From assembly GCA_028015205.1 (NCBI GenBank), contig CM051521.1, positions 90,992,513 through 91,056,512 of the forward strand: a stretch of 64,000 nucleotides of DNA, in the 5' to 3' direction. A program made the position numbers and the translations under genes. Each line of letters starts with the position of its first letter. The first letter of the stretch is position 1. Positions 36,174-47,515 of the stretch are shown in pieces. The notes beneath the pieces were generated by a model that searched no databases, had not been told where the DNA came from, and worked only from the letters and a program-made list of their open reading frames with translations. The stretch is from Mytilisepta virgata (lineage: Eukaryota > Mollusca > Bivalvia > Mytilida > Mytilidae).

Positions 36174-36938
36174 TTGTGTAAATCATTTTTTTACTTTTTA
36201 ATTATATTACTTTTAACCGTGGAAAATACTGTCCGAATATTACCAATTTTTCTCCATAAATATGTTTTTAGTGCATTCTTTCAAAACCTGTCATTTGTTT
36301 TATTACTTATGCAGTTATTGTTATTAAGTAATAACGTGGCTGAAAATCCCGGACCTTTGGAACATGATAATGATATAAACATATTTCATTTAAACGCTAG
36401 AAGCATTAGAAATAAAACCGACTATTAACAAACAATATCAGAAAATTCTTCTATTATTTGTATTACAGAAACTCATTTAGACGACAGTGTTCTCAATAAT
36501 GCTCTCAAAATTCCTGGGTATAATTCTGAACCGTTTCGAAAAGACCGAAATTGTTTTTGAGGACGTGTTATGGTTTATATCGGTGACTTTTTATATGCAG
36601 AACGAATATGATTTAGAATTTGCTAATGGGGAATTAATTTAGTTTGAATTAAAATTTCCGAGATATAAAATATTGGTTTGTGCGACAAATATTTTTTGGG
36701 AAAATTTTTACGCTTCGGTTGAGAAATCACTTGAAACATCCACAAGAGTGATAATCACGGGTGATTTAAATGTTAATCTCCTAACCGAAACTAATCATGT
36801 ATTAATTGATATTATGAATACATTTAACTTGAGTAACTGTATTAGTGAGCCAACACACCAACAGGCATTATTAGACCCCATTTTGTTCTCAGAAGAATGC
36901 AACTGTGATCAAACGTGCACATCGATGAATCGATGATC
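36174..36938 (+). pseudogene. CR1/L2-like non-LTR retrotransposon fragment with 2A-like motif and AP-endonuclease
   Basis: The first frame (36174-36425) has a hydrophobic N-terminus ending in LLLLSNNVAENPGP. It is followed by INIFHLNARSIRNK, the first motif of apurinic-type endonucleases in CR1/L2-like LINEs. After stops, the endonuclease continues with ICITETHLDD and, in 36673-36936, VIITGDLNVNLL and the segment leading to LDPILFS. The NPGP motif is like the 2A ribosome-skipping peptides known near the start of some animal LINE ORFs, but the canonical D and E before it are N and A here. RT is missing; the fragment ends near 36938. Nothing of a 3' tail is seen. Confidence 0.75.
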
Positions 36939-37849
36939 ATAAGAAAATTTATTAATCAGTTTAACAAATATTTTCTAAATTATACAGAAAAAATGCTACA
37001 ATTCTATATAATTATTTACATAAAGAATGAATATAACTTCTAAAATTTATTTCGACCAATCAAATCGCAGACCGCGATGGAAGAACGATGGCGGACAGCG
37101 ATAAACACATGTTGCTGCAGACACGGAGATCGACAGATTTATGGCATAATACATAATTACTCACTGCCGAAACGTGAATTCTGAAAGTCAATTCGACTTC
37201 AGGAAAATAGGTATATAAGTAGATTTTGCTGACATTATCCAAATATCATGAAAAATCTATCAAAAGTGGTCATCGTTCCCTTAAAGTCTGCAACTTAAAA
37301 TTAGAGGGAAAATCTCAAAACATACTGACATACTGAAAACCAGCATAGCAATTCAATTTCATCACTATTAATAAATACAAATTTTTATATACCACTGAAA
37401 ACACAAATCTTATGAAAAAAACTGAGTTAATTTAATATTTTATGAAATTTTCTGGTAGAGTCAATCCAGGTGCAAAACATCAAATGTCCAGTTATCAACA
37501 ACAACAATATCTGACATCATTAACAATAAAATTTAATTTTATGTCTACAAATACAAAAAAATAAAAGGGGGGGGGGTCTTCTGTTACATTTTATCCCCTC
37601 TCAAAATATTTGTGTCCCCACAAATTCCAACTGAATCTGTCAGTAATTTATATCTTGAAGATATAAATATATTATTTATAAATTTTATTTAATTAAGCTT
37701 TAATTTTTAATTAAAACTTCAATAACAATCATGAATTTATAACAACACTATTTAATCAAGTATTATCAAATTCTTATCCCTTGCTTACATGTGTACATAT
37801 TTGTACTATATAAATTATTTTGAACAAAGGCTTACATTATTTGAATCCA
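36939..37849. other. Non-coding stretch
   Basis: AT-rich with a poly(G) run at about 37566-37577. No coding motifs in the frames I read. Confidence 0.4.
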
Positions 37850-38400
37850 TCAGTCAGGGGAACCACAGCATCGTAAAACTTTTGTAAATACATAACCACT
37901 TGATTTTAATCCAAAGGGTAAAACTGTAAATACATAGTATTTTTCAACACTGTCAAATTTCCACGAGAAACCTAAATACTTCTGATGTGGAGCAAAAATA
38001 TTAATATGATGGTAACCTGATTTTAAATCAAAAAGAAACCCAAGAGAACTATTTGTAACATATTGTTTAGCAACTTTAACATCTTCGAATTTAACTTTGT
38101 TTACTAACACCTGTTTGTTTACGTGTCTTAAATCCAGTACAAGTCTATGTTTACCTTTTGCGCTGATTGCCACTGTCAAAGGGTTCACAACGTGCGGTCT
38201 GCTCGATACTTCTTTAACTAAACCCCCTTTAAGCAAATCTAAAATAGCTTCATGTGCAAAAATACCATTTCTTAAAGCAGACCTATTATTTTTCAAAAAT
38301 ACAGATTGAGGTTCTTGTAAAAAAGGAATTTTATAACCTTCTTTGATAATATTCAAAACAAAATCTGTTGTACAAATTTTAAAGAAGTACTTAATCTGCC
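37850..38400 (-). pseudogene. DIRS-like retrotransposon reverse transcriptase, N-terminal part
   Basis: A minus-strand frame from 38356 reads LLKGGLVKEV, a VLDLRHVNKQV segment, FDLKSGYHHINIF, KYLGFSWKF and VLPFGLKSSGYVFTK. The DLK-GYHH and KYLGFSW motifs are characteristic of DIRS-type (tyrosine-recombinase) retrotransposon RTs. The frame ends at 37850 before the catalytic YxDD, so RT is cut. The lead-in (38353-38420) is one frame off from the gag/pol overlap, a single-base shift. RNase H, methyltransferase-like and recombinase domains are absent. Confidence 0.75.
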
Positions 38401-38494
38401 CTTTACAGTTATATCAGAAACATCCTTCTCATATTCAAAATAAGTGTCAATATTAAATTGTTCATGTACCTTAAAAGCTTCTTGGTTTTTTCCT

Positions 38495-39253
38495 TTAAGA
38501 AGAAGGTGCTCTGGATAGTCTATTCTTGCTTTGTCTGCGACATTCTCTTGCCCAATGCCCATAAAATCCACACTTGTAACCGACGTCGGAAGGTTTTGCT
38601 TGGCTCTGCTGACCTTGGGCTCCGCCGGCAGACGACCCTGTACGAAAGGGCTGAAGTTGAAAACCATTAGCACCAGAATTTCCACCACTATGAGCCTGTT
38701 GAAACGACGAACCAGCCGCTTCTGCGGGTCTTTTTCTTCCATGTTGCTTACTATCCGTCTTAGCTGCCTTAATTTTCTTGACTGCCCTGCTATCCGCGGC
38801 CCTGATGCGTTTTTCATCTTCCGAATCACTCGCTAGCTCATCTGGTAAGTATTCACTGACCGTCTGCCATCCCCCTTCGGACTTATCCGCGATCCTTATA
38901 TGCTTATTCCGTTTATTCAACAGCTCTTTAGAATCTTCTAAATACGAAATAGCTTTATTCGGACGTTTCTTCTCAATAGAAGAAATAGCAGAATCTATAT
39001 TGTCCAACACATCCACATTAAGTTCAAACTGCACCTTATTACCTTTGAATTTAAAGGTGTTTTCCGACTTCTTCACCTTTTTGGCTAAACTATGGGTCGA
39101 CTCGTTCAAATTCTTCTCGAGACCGGCAATTTTGCTGTTCATATAAGTCTTCATTAGCGACAAAAGATCTGCATTAGAAACATCTTCTCCAACCGTACCT
39201 TCAACCGAAGCGTCATCAATGTCTTCATTTAAATTCTTCTCGCTGTCAGACAT
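38495..39253 (-). CDS. DIRS-like Gag protein, intact frame
   Basis: A 252-residue open frame starts at the ATG at 39253. The N-terminus is acidic. The middle has NTFKFKGNKVQFEL, then IRIADKSEGGWQTVSEY and DELASDSEDEKRIRAA, a block found in Gag-like proteins beside DIRS-type RTs in invertebrates. The C-terminal region is low-complexity (Gly, Ser, Gln), followed by a zinc knuckle-like KCGFYGHWARECRR with the first Cys lost or displaced. It would bind element RNA. The pol frame overlaps its 3' end (38829-38353). The terminal repeats of the element were not found, so it is probably truncated at both sides. Confidence 0.7.
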   Translation of the reverse strand: MSDSEKNLNEDIDDASVEGTVGEDVSNADLLSLMKTYMNSKIAGLEKNLNESTHSLAKKVKKSENTFKFKGNKVQFELNVDVLDNIDSAISSIEKKRPNKAISYLEDSKELLNKRNKHIRIADKSEGGWQTVSEYLPDELASDSEDEKRIRAADSRAVKKIKAAKTDSKQHGRKRPAEAAGSSFQQAHSGGNSGANGFQLQPFRTGSSAGGAQGQQSQAKPSDVGYKCGFYGHWARECRRQSKNRLSRAPSS

Positions 39254-39529
39254 AATGTCTACACTATATTGTAATCAACGTGGTCACCGCCCAACCTCGA
39301 TAACTGAAAAAACATGATCCTTTTCTTTATATACTACCCGCGAAATTCAAACCGGTTCTACAATATAAACTACGTAATTAAAAATTACTACGCGTAGAGC
39401 ACATAAATACATTTCAGAAATATTCTAGATTAATTTCAGACTATCAGCCTATTCATTTGATAGAAATATAATAATTCTTATTCAAATTTAACAGATTTAA
39501 AGTCTATATATATTTAAAAAAAAAACCCT

Positions 39530-40860
39530 TTATCTTCTTCTTTTCATAGGATTTGCTGGTGTCCTGGATCTTCTTCTATGCGGTCGGTTGTAAGGATGAT
39601 TGCGGAAGTTTCTAGAATTAGGATGAGTAGTATGTCTAACCTGTTCAAATTTTAGTCTTCTAATTTCCTCACCTTGTTGGCGTACAACGGAACGAAGGCC
39701 CATTACCTGAGCTACCAGAGTATTGATGATATCACTCAATTTATCAACTCCCTTAGTGACCTTGCCAAGTTCTGTTTTTGTATATTTATTTAAATTCTGG
39801 ACCTCCTCTTGAAGGTTCTCAAAGTGATGGCATGAGTTGGAGGATGAAGAGGAGGAGGACTGTTTTGACTTTGGCTGGTGGAGCTCAACGTGTTCCAATT
39901 CATCTGAAGGGTGGTTTAGTACAGAGCTGGTCACACCCATGTCCGGAAGAAGCTGTGGCAAGAGGTCCTCCTCCACCTCCTCCCTGTCCTTGAGGATAAT
40001 TCTCCGGATCGGTGAACTTAACTGTGGCGTGGATACCAATGGAGATTGTGGCAGAGATCGTAAAAGGCTGAAACTAGAATATAAATCAGATTCTGTGGTC
40101 ACACAGGCCACAGTCTCCTCAATGACTTCATGAACCAACTCCATCGGGCTCATATTCGATGGTAACGAGTCTGAATAACCAAAAGATGATAATGATGGTG
40201 TGTTGTAAGGTGGAGGTGACTGTAGATGAAGAGGTAGTGGTAAGGATGAAGACACAGTAGATGCTACATCTGAATCTAAAGGAGGTCCAAAAATTGGAAT
40301 GTATCTAGGAATGGCATTGGAGCGGACTTTAATAATGAATTAGTCAAAACAGCAGAATTTGGAACAGATTTTTCAGAATTAATCGAAATATCAGCCGAAC
40401 TTTCCTCAGAGGATAATACAATAGGATTTCTATTTGAACTGAAACATTTGATCTGCCATGGAGCTGCCTTAGCTTTTTCTCTGTCCATTAGTTTATAATG
40501 TTGACCTGCCACCGGCTCAAATGGATAATTGTTGTGCACTAAATAGTAATCGTCCCCTTTAGAAGTCATATTGCGGATAGCCTCTGTCCTACGTTGCAAA
40601 TGTGCTTTGAAGAAATTCAGATGTGCTTTTAACTGGGTTTCATTTATGGTTTTGTAATTACAAAGTGTACAGTAAAACGCAACCTTCCCGGCTGAAACAT
40701 GTTTTGTCATTATGCGAGTCAATACCCGAAATCTCGGACCAATGTACTCTTCATCCTCCTCTTGGCACAGCATACATACAGTTAATCTCCTTTTCATTTT
40801 TTCAGTTTCATACTTTAATGTGCTCATCTGTAAAAGATTATGGGACCTTAGAAGAGCCAT
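39530..40860 (-). pseudogene. Zinc-finger/coiled-coil ORF of unknown function, one frameshift
   Basis: Two adjoining minus frames (40860-40276 and 40255-39530) read as one protein of about 440 residues with a single-base shift near 40320. The first part has CMLCQEEDEEY and FYCTLCNYKTINETQ...KAH, two C-x2-C zinc motifs, the second C2H2-like with widely spaced histidines. The second part is Ser/Pro-rich, then a probable coiled coil (residues leading from HHFENLQEEVQNLNK to GEEIRRLKFEQ), and ends in an Arg-rich tail (RPHRRRSRTPANPMKRRR). A nucleic-acid-binding, self-associating protein is suggested. I do not recognise it. It stands between a DIRS fragment and a Gypsy integrase fragment, same strand as both, so it may be an element gene. 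Confidence 0.5.
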
Positions 40861-40891
40861 AAAAAAATTAAAATTTTTAAGGTCCCATAAC
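40837..40891. repeat. Short inverted repeat at the start of the zinc-finger ORF
   Basis: TTATGGGACCTTA near 40838 is inverted as TAAGGTCCCATAA near 40879, enclosing the ATG at 40860. This could be a hairpin in the leader or an element end. Confidence 0.5.
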
Positions 40892-41547
40892 TCTGTCTCT
40901 CTGGAGATCTGATATAAAAATTATTATATTTTTTTTTGAAAAGCTAAAATATTTCAGCAGTTTATTTGGGAGATTGTAAAAAAAAATTAATCTAGATTAG
41001 TTCAGACAAGAGAATAAGATTCCATCAAGAGGAGTGATGCAAACACTCACAGATTTCATTAGACAAATTAACAGCAAAAGACAAGACTAAGGGAGATAAT
41101 TCAATCATTCAGCTAAGTGGAGATAATTATTGATACCAAAATATCAAAACAACAAGGATTTCCTCCTGGAGAAGAATGGAATAAACTTTATTATACAGAT
41201 GAATATCAACAAAGATGCAAATTGTGAGAAGGGAGATAATTCAGAGAGAAAAATTAATTTTTTATGTTTTTTTTTTAAACTCATTAGGAAGGTAAGTAAT
41301 TTTACACTTTTTAATAAGGTAAGTAATGTTTGTTCCTAATTAACGATTATTAATATCATAAATATGTTCGTCATCAATGTCTATTTAGAACCTTGTAGAC
41401 GAAAATACAGAAAGAATTTAAATCTTTCTTAGAATTTGAACTCAGTTTCTGTCCAAATTTCACATTAGTGAAATAAAAATTTATTTATTTAAACTACTAA
41501 ATTTATTTTTCAGCAGTTGTTCACCAGGTAACAAGGCTTTTATGCTT
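40892..41547. other. Non-coding stretch
   Basis: Contains GGGAGATAATTC phrases near 41090 and 41231. No LTR matching 33689 or 58896 is found here, although one would be expected downstream of the integrase end of Gypsy copy B. Confidence 0.5.
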
Positions 41548-42483
41548 TCAGCACTTTTGTCTCTCAACCTGTTTCATCCATTTAGGAAAATTCTGCCCCC
41601 TATATGGTTTTAACTTGTCATGATTGACAACATTACAAGTCCCAGATCCAACTATCTGAATCTGATAGTTTATGTCATTTAACTTCCTGATGATAATACA
41701 AGGTCCCATATAGAGAGGCGGCAACTTAGGACTTATGCCTTCTTTTCTGACCTCATTTAGGTACCAAAACTTTATTACCTCATAATTAATCAAATTGACT
41801 TTATTGTCATAGTAATCTTTAGGCCTTTTAGCATTTGCAGCCAGATGTCTTCTTGCAACATTGTGGGCTTTTTCTAATCTTTCCTTTAGTTTATAAACAA
41901 ATACTCCAGGTTTCTGGAAATCATCATGACACAAGGACGTCCTTTGTGTCACTTCAATGGGAAATCGTATTTCTCTTCCTAACATCAACAGGTTGGGTGT
42001 GAGACCAGTGGACTCATTAGGAGTGGATCAATAGGCTCATGCCAAACAACCAAGATTAAGGTACCAGTCCGTCTGCTCACCACGGAAGTAGTAAGCTACG
42101 ATTAAATCTTTCTGTCTGGCCATAACCTTTTTGGGTTTCTGACACTGGTTCTTGTTTTTCTAATTTCCAACAAAGAACACAGTTCTTTGAATACTTCACT
42201 CTCATAGTTACGACCTTGATCTGAGTGTAAAGAAAGTGGACAACCATAACGACAAATTACATCGTTTTTACATGTATTAGCGGTCTGGTCTGGGACAGGG
42301 AAAACCTATACCCACTTGGTGAAGTGGTCTGTAACTGTCAATATGTATCTGTTATCTCTTGGAGTAACAGGAAGTGGTCCTAGTATATCTAGCTAATCTA
42401 TCCCAAGGTCCGCCAGTTGGCATACTGACCAGGGGAGCCTTACTCCGCTTAACTGAAGGTTTTATTGCCTCACAGGTTTCACA
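41548..42483 (-). pseudogene. Gypsy copy B integrase: zinc-finger C-C half to C-terminal domain
   Basis: On the minus strand from 42483: the C-x2-C half of the HHCC zinc finger (CETCEA), then core pieces including a TDHF segment near 42320 and HSDQGRNYE near 42215 (the second catalytic Asp), both with shifts. An intact 146-residue frame (41988-41548) follows: MLGREIRFP, GPCIIIRKLNDINYQIQ and VVNHDKLKPYRG, the usual Gypsy integrase C-terminal domain. Integrase joins element DNA to the host genome. The H-H half of the zinc finger lies at 52621-52815; the two halves are separated by the 10-kb insertion. Confidence 0.85.
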
Positions 42484-42504
42484 CGCAGGTAGGTTAAGGC
42501 TGTT

Positions 42505-42900
42505 TTTTTTTTTTTTCAGGGGGAAGTAACACCTGTCATCCAGAATAGTAGCGTGTGCAACCTCACTGACGTCAGTCTTCGCGTCGTTGTTATAAACTGC
42601 ATAATAACGCCAAGAGTTTGATAAATTTTTGTCGGCGGTGATAGTGTATGATGTATAAGCATACCATCTTCCGTTTTAAGTGTTAAAATGTATCCAATAT
42701 TATCAGAAAAGTCAACGAAGTGGTAAAATTTGGAGCTGTCCGTCACAACAGATAGGCGGGGCCTATTTTCCTTATTTGGAAAAAAACTGGATCTACGAGA
42801 AGCTTGAAGATTTTGACATCGCACCTGTTGAACCACATGCAGAGATGTAAACTGAATTGTTATTGGTTTAAAGTGATAATTCTCTCACTCGGGTGTGACT
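42505..42900 (-). other. Left inner part of the 10-kb segment, one unassigned ORF
   Basis: A 106-residue minus frame (42836-42516) starts just inside the left terminal repeat. It has no motif I recognise, though its codon texture is less repetitive than its neighbours. It could be a remnant of coding sequence picked up by the element. Confidence 0.25.
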
Positions 42901-42904
42901 AAAC

Positions 42905-43030
42905 ATCGAGTTCGAGTAAGAGTTAAAAGTTAAAGTTCGAGTTAGAGTTCGAGTTACAGTTCGAGTTGTAGTTCGAGTTCGAGTTAAACTTCGAGTTAGC
43001 GTTCGAGTTATCATCCGAGTTCAAGTTAAT
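42905..43030. repeat. GTTCGA-rich short tandem repeat
   Basis: About 12 imperfect copies of a GAGTTCGAGTTA-like word with a period of roughly 12 bp. TTCGAA-type palindromes are frequent. Confidence 0.85.
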
Positions 43031-43061
43031 CTTCTAATTAAATGGAGATATTATAGTAATA

Positions 43062-43207
43062 AAAGTTATTTTGAAGGAATTTATCAATGTGTAAACTCGG
43101 GCGATTCACTCACAAACTAAATAAAGTCCGAATGACTTTATGCAAAGTTTTCGAGTGATAAGACCGAGTTTACACATTGATAAATTCCGTAAAAATAACC
43201 TTTATCA
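43062..43207. repeat. Long inverted repeat (about 40-bp arms)
   Basis: The stretch near 43068-43106 (GGAATTTATCAATGTGTAAA and flanks) is inverted at about 43163-43205 (TTTACACATTGATAAATTCC and flanks). The loop is about 57 bp. The RNA or single strand would form a strong stem. It resembles a MITE without a clear target duplication. Confidence 0.75.
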
Positions 43208-46149
43208 CTTATAATTCCAAAGTAATGCAGAAATATATATGACGTTTTCCATTTGAAATTAATATTTTCCTCATGCACTATATTGCATGCGCACGTATTC
43301 ATACGCACGACGTCATGAGAGGAGTTTATCAAGTTATAAACTTTTTAATGGAAGTTGCTATTAGCCAATGAAATTACTTCATTTGATGTTTTGAAAACAA
43401 CATTGGAATTATTGATTTCTAATGTCATTTATCGAGTTGCATTTTGAGTTAAAATTCGAATTACGGGGAGGTCAAAAATTACCTGTACATAGGTTCGTCA
43501 AAAAATATATAAATTTGTTGACACCCCTATAAAGACATCTCTAATATTTTAATACTTTCATGCTACCCCATAAAATACTTTCATTTTACTCTATAAAACA
43601 GGTTAAAAACGCTATTTTTTTTTTGGTATTTTTGAATGCACCCCAAATTACCTGCAATTTTTGGGACCCCCAAAAATAGTAGTAGCCAGCCTACGTGCAG
43701 AAACATTTGGAGAGTATATCCGAAATACGTGTATTTATATTGTTCAACCCGCCTTGAGTATTATGTTCTCCCTAAATCGAAATGCATGTGGATCCTATAT
43801 AATTAAAAAAAAGTTTTTTCAAACCTTCCTTAAAGACAAATCCCCCTATTCACCTCTGACGTTGGGAATTTCTTTAAAATCGGACCTAACGTATTTCAAG
43901 TAGTACTGATCAAAATGAGGTTTTAAACAGAATGAGGTCACCGGACTCGTTTTTTGTTATTCCATCTCGAACTTTACTCGTTTTCAGAAATCATTAAAAA
44001 TAACGTAAAATTTTCAAAACACTAGTAAGATTGTACATTTTGGTATCCGAATTTCCAGAATTTTTCAAATTTTAAGATTTTGGTTTTCATTTAATATTTT
44101 TATTTGAGCTAATTGGGAAAATAGTAAAATATTTAATTTCTCGCCAATAAAATAGTCGTATTTTTTTAGTACTAAATTCTGACGTTAGGAATTTTCTTAA
44201 AGTTGACGTGCAAGAGGATGATAGCTCTCTTTAACGAATTAGCTCTTATAAAATATATGTCACCGGCCTTTTAAGAAAGGAAATTTACTTTTTAATCATT
44301 TTTCAATAATTGTTAGACGTTACGCGCGATGTTCGTACACATTAGGGTAACGTTACGTCATCCGTCACAAGCGACGTTTTTCAATGATGAAAGTTAAATA
44401 TGTTCTGCTTTTACACATTTGCACGTTAAAATAATAATTGAAATACCAAACTCGTACAAAATTTAATATACCTCAATAGAAATAACTTGGTTTCTCATTT
44501 TCGACGATCAACCAATAACTTGAAACCATTTCATGAAGTTTTATCACCTTTTATTTTTTCTAAATTAAGTACATAAACAATATCCATCAAAAATAAAACC
44601 AAAAAACCCCAAAAACAGATTTTTTTTAATCTCACACTCTCCCTCCTTTTTTGAAATTTGTAAATAAAGTAACAAACATTTCTACCAGCATAACTTTAAT
44701 CATTTTACAAAAAAGTATAATTACACTAACAATCACACAGCCTTTAACATGGTTTAATAAGATTAATTACAGATTAAGATAAATAATGTATAAAAACTAA
44801 ACTGGATAAAACACTTCATTTTTATAGATTTAAAAAAAATAGTTAATTCATTTGATTCAATGTACAAAATGGTTTAGATAAAGCAGAGCATTCATTCATC
44901 GAATAGAATAAACTTCAAAAATAACACTAGATGTGACACGGTTTCTACAAATTAATGAAAAGTAAAGTCCCAATACCACATGTATTCGAAAAAAAAACTA
45001 ATAACAAGTATCATTGTCTTTTTTTTTTATATTTGGTCTTTTATTTCTTACGATTTATTAAAACAAAAGGATTTTAAGAAACTTGTACGACGTCCGATTT
45101 AGACGTTATTTTAAGAAAATCGCCTCTGTGACATTTTTGTCACTATTTTTGAGAGGCATATAATTTTCTTACTGTTCATGTTATGTTCATAAGTTTAGTT
45201 TTTAAATAAAGAAGACGAAAATAACATTTCATAACTGGATTTAAAATGTGTTTAAACTAATCAAAGTTAACCCAGGAAAGAATATAAAAAGTTATTTGTC
45301 TCAGTGTTTTAAAAAAATCACAAGTGTGACATTTGATTCACACAAAATGAAAGTGTCATGATTTTTCAATGATTGACTGAAAATATATGTCCATTGGAAT
45401 TTTTTATCTGCTTGAAAATAACATTTGATAGATAAAGCGATTTTTAACCGACGGCCAGAAATTTGTCTTTTTTCACACAAGATTTAGGATGACTGAATCG
45501 CAAAAAGTTGCATGGGACAGGAAAACTTTGTGAACCTAAATGGGCTTATCTGTTTATGACGTCATCATAACGTCACAACAAGTTACGTCAGAAAATTTTG
45601 CCACTGTGGCATCAATGTGGCAAAAAGTTGAGGATATGGGCCCAAAAATAAAAATACAAGATCGACTTAAAGCTGAAATATTTTTGATAAATGTTACCTG
45701 GGACAGCAAACATTTTCCCGTAAATCTATCTTTAAATGCGCGTAATATTTACGTATAACAGTTTATTAAAATTTAAACAAGTAAAATGGGCCGTCCTAAT
45801 TAAGATCTACAAGAAAATATATATATTGGCATACATTTGTATATTTTCTTAAAATTCTGGACAGTTTTATAGCAGAACACGTTGTATGTCTTCAAAGGCA
45901 TGAACATCGCGCGTAACGTCTTATGATGATTTGAGTTATTTTTTCTAGAAAAAACGTTGAATGACGTTACGTCATAATTGGTGTTCCCATCAGAAGTTGC
46001 CATTCATAAATTCACGGCTGAGGAATTTTTGTGTAAAACAAGTAAAATTATAAAATAACGATATTATAAACACAATAAAGAGCTTCGCTAAGCGCAGCAT
46101 CATGCGACACAACATGTATCTCAAGAACTGTAAAATATAGTAAAAATCT
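43208..46149. other. Non-coding part of the 10-kb segment with a CpG-containing inverted repeat
   Basis: AT-rich with local CpG clusters. A 20-bp sequence AGACGTTACGCGCGATGTTC at about 44315 occurs inverted at about 45902, with TGACGT words around both. This suggests the two ends of a further element of about 1.6 kb or more. Several GTGACATTT phrases occur near 45130 and 45325. No coding motif found. Confidence 0.5.
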
Positions 46150-47515
46150 GTTGACATTCTACTGAAAGGACTAAAAGGGTTAAAATGTTACTAAAAATGC
46201 TGTTACTTGTACCAAAACAAATGGCTTCGTTTCGCGATATTTTCCTATTTCACGATCCGACAGAAAGGGGTGTCCGATAGCCCCCATACTATATATTATA
46301 CAACCAGAGCAAATGGCCTTTGCAATAAGGGGAAATGAAAGTATAAAAGGAATAAAACTATCCGGGGAGAGGGGGGGGGGGGGTGAATATCTTGAAATCA
46401 AACTGTGCATGTTCGCTGAAGACACACAGTTATTCAATAAGGATGTAAACTCTGTGGAAAATTCATTCCTTATTCTGAATATTATGAAAAAGCATCGGGT
46501 TCTTTAATTAATTATAATAAAACTAAAGGACTTTGTATTGGAGCTTCTAACAGGGAAAAGAATTAAATCTGACAAAATTAGTTGGACAAAAGATAACGTT
46601 TTCAAAAACCTTAGATATTCGCAATGGATACAATATCGATGATGATCAAACTTGGGACAATATTATTGAAAAAAATGAAAAACTGTATTCATATGTGGAA
46701 AAGTAGTAAATTAACTTATGTTGGAAAAACTCGTATTGTAAAAACATTATTGCTTTCAATTTGTAGCTATGAAATCGAAATCCGAATTGTGCCAAAAAAA
46801 AATAGTTTAATTTGGAATTTTATATTGTTGCGGCCAGAAATCACCTTTTAATTGTAGCCAACAAAAGACGCAAATCGATAATAAATTTTCACAAGATTTA
46901 TTATCACAATCTAGTATGATATGTGTAACGTAAATAAAATCGTGTCAATCCAACAGCTGAGAACACAAGAATGTTAATGTCTGATCTGATCTGAAAGTCT
47001 AACTTTCGTGTCCGTATATATAGTTATCACGGAAATCTATAGAAGACTGTAGAAGGGAAACTTCTAGAATACGGTAGAAGTTTGAATTACACATCGTATA
47101 TTATGATCATTCCAGAATTATTACGTAAGTCAAATAGAAAGTCTAATCATTCCATCAGTATCTACATGATCTATGATTGTTCCAGTGATTTCTAAACTGC
47201 ACAGTTATAACAATATTTGGTAAACAACTGTAAGTAGTATGTAAGCATATTATACATGTTATAAGGCCACACAAAACAAATTAGGCCAAGACAAATAAAT
47301 ATAATAATTACAATATCATAACAATATGGGGAAGGGACTTTAACCCATTAAAAAGAAAAGTATGTTGCCTTGGCAAAAATGAAGGCGGTATGGGTATGGT
47401 AAATTTAGAATCCTTCATAGAAAGCAAACAAATAAAACTTCTATACCGAATTATTAATGAACCCATCGATAGCTGGAATGCTATAGGGAAATATTTTCTA
47501 CCAATATATTTCTAA
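46150..47515 (+). pseudogene. L1/Tx1-like LINE ORF2 fragment, interrupted by a solo LTR
   Basis: From about 46170, frames read NGFVSRYFPISR, a CPIAP segment, IRGNESIKGIKLS, and FAEDTQLFNKD, the last being the catalytic box (usual form Y/FADD; here FAED). Then come KLTYVGKTRIVKTLL and WNFI up to 46825. After the inserted LTR the same protein continues in frame with WGRDFNPLKRK, KNEGGMGMVNLESF and a TAA at 47513-47515. Several shifts and stops lie in the first half, so the element is dead. The order and spacing fit the RT and thumb/connection part of L1-clade ORF2, which copies element RNA at the target site. The 5' end and endonuclease are missing. Confidence 0.75.
46826..47323 (+). mobile_element. 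498-bp solo LTR with ATAT target duplication
   Basis: The insert begins TGTTGCGG and ends CATAACA (TGTT...AACA inverted ends). ATAT lies on both sides (46822-46825 and 47324-47327), and removing the insert plus one ATAT restores an open LINE reading frame. These are the marks of an LTR retroelement that recombined away its body. A TATATATAG strip near 47017 may be its TATA box. It is unrelated in sequence to the LTRs at 33689 and 58896. Orientation is tentative. Confidence 0.85.

Noticed and set aside
39778..40133. Plus-strand Pro- and Glu-rich ORFs
   Set aside because: They are antisense shadows of the longer minus-strand zinc-finger/coiled-coil ORF.
46160..46185. A piggyBac end (AAAAGGGTTAA)
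   Set aside because: No matching left end with TTAA and CCCT was found, and the stretch lies in the LINE coding region.
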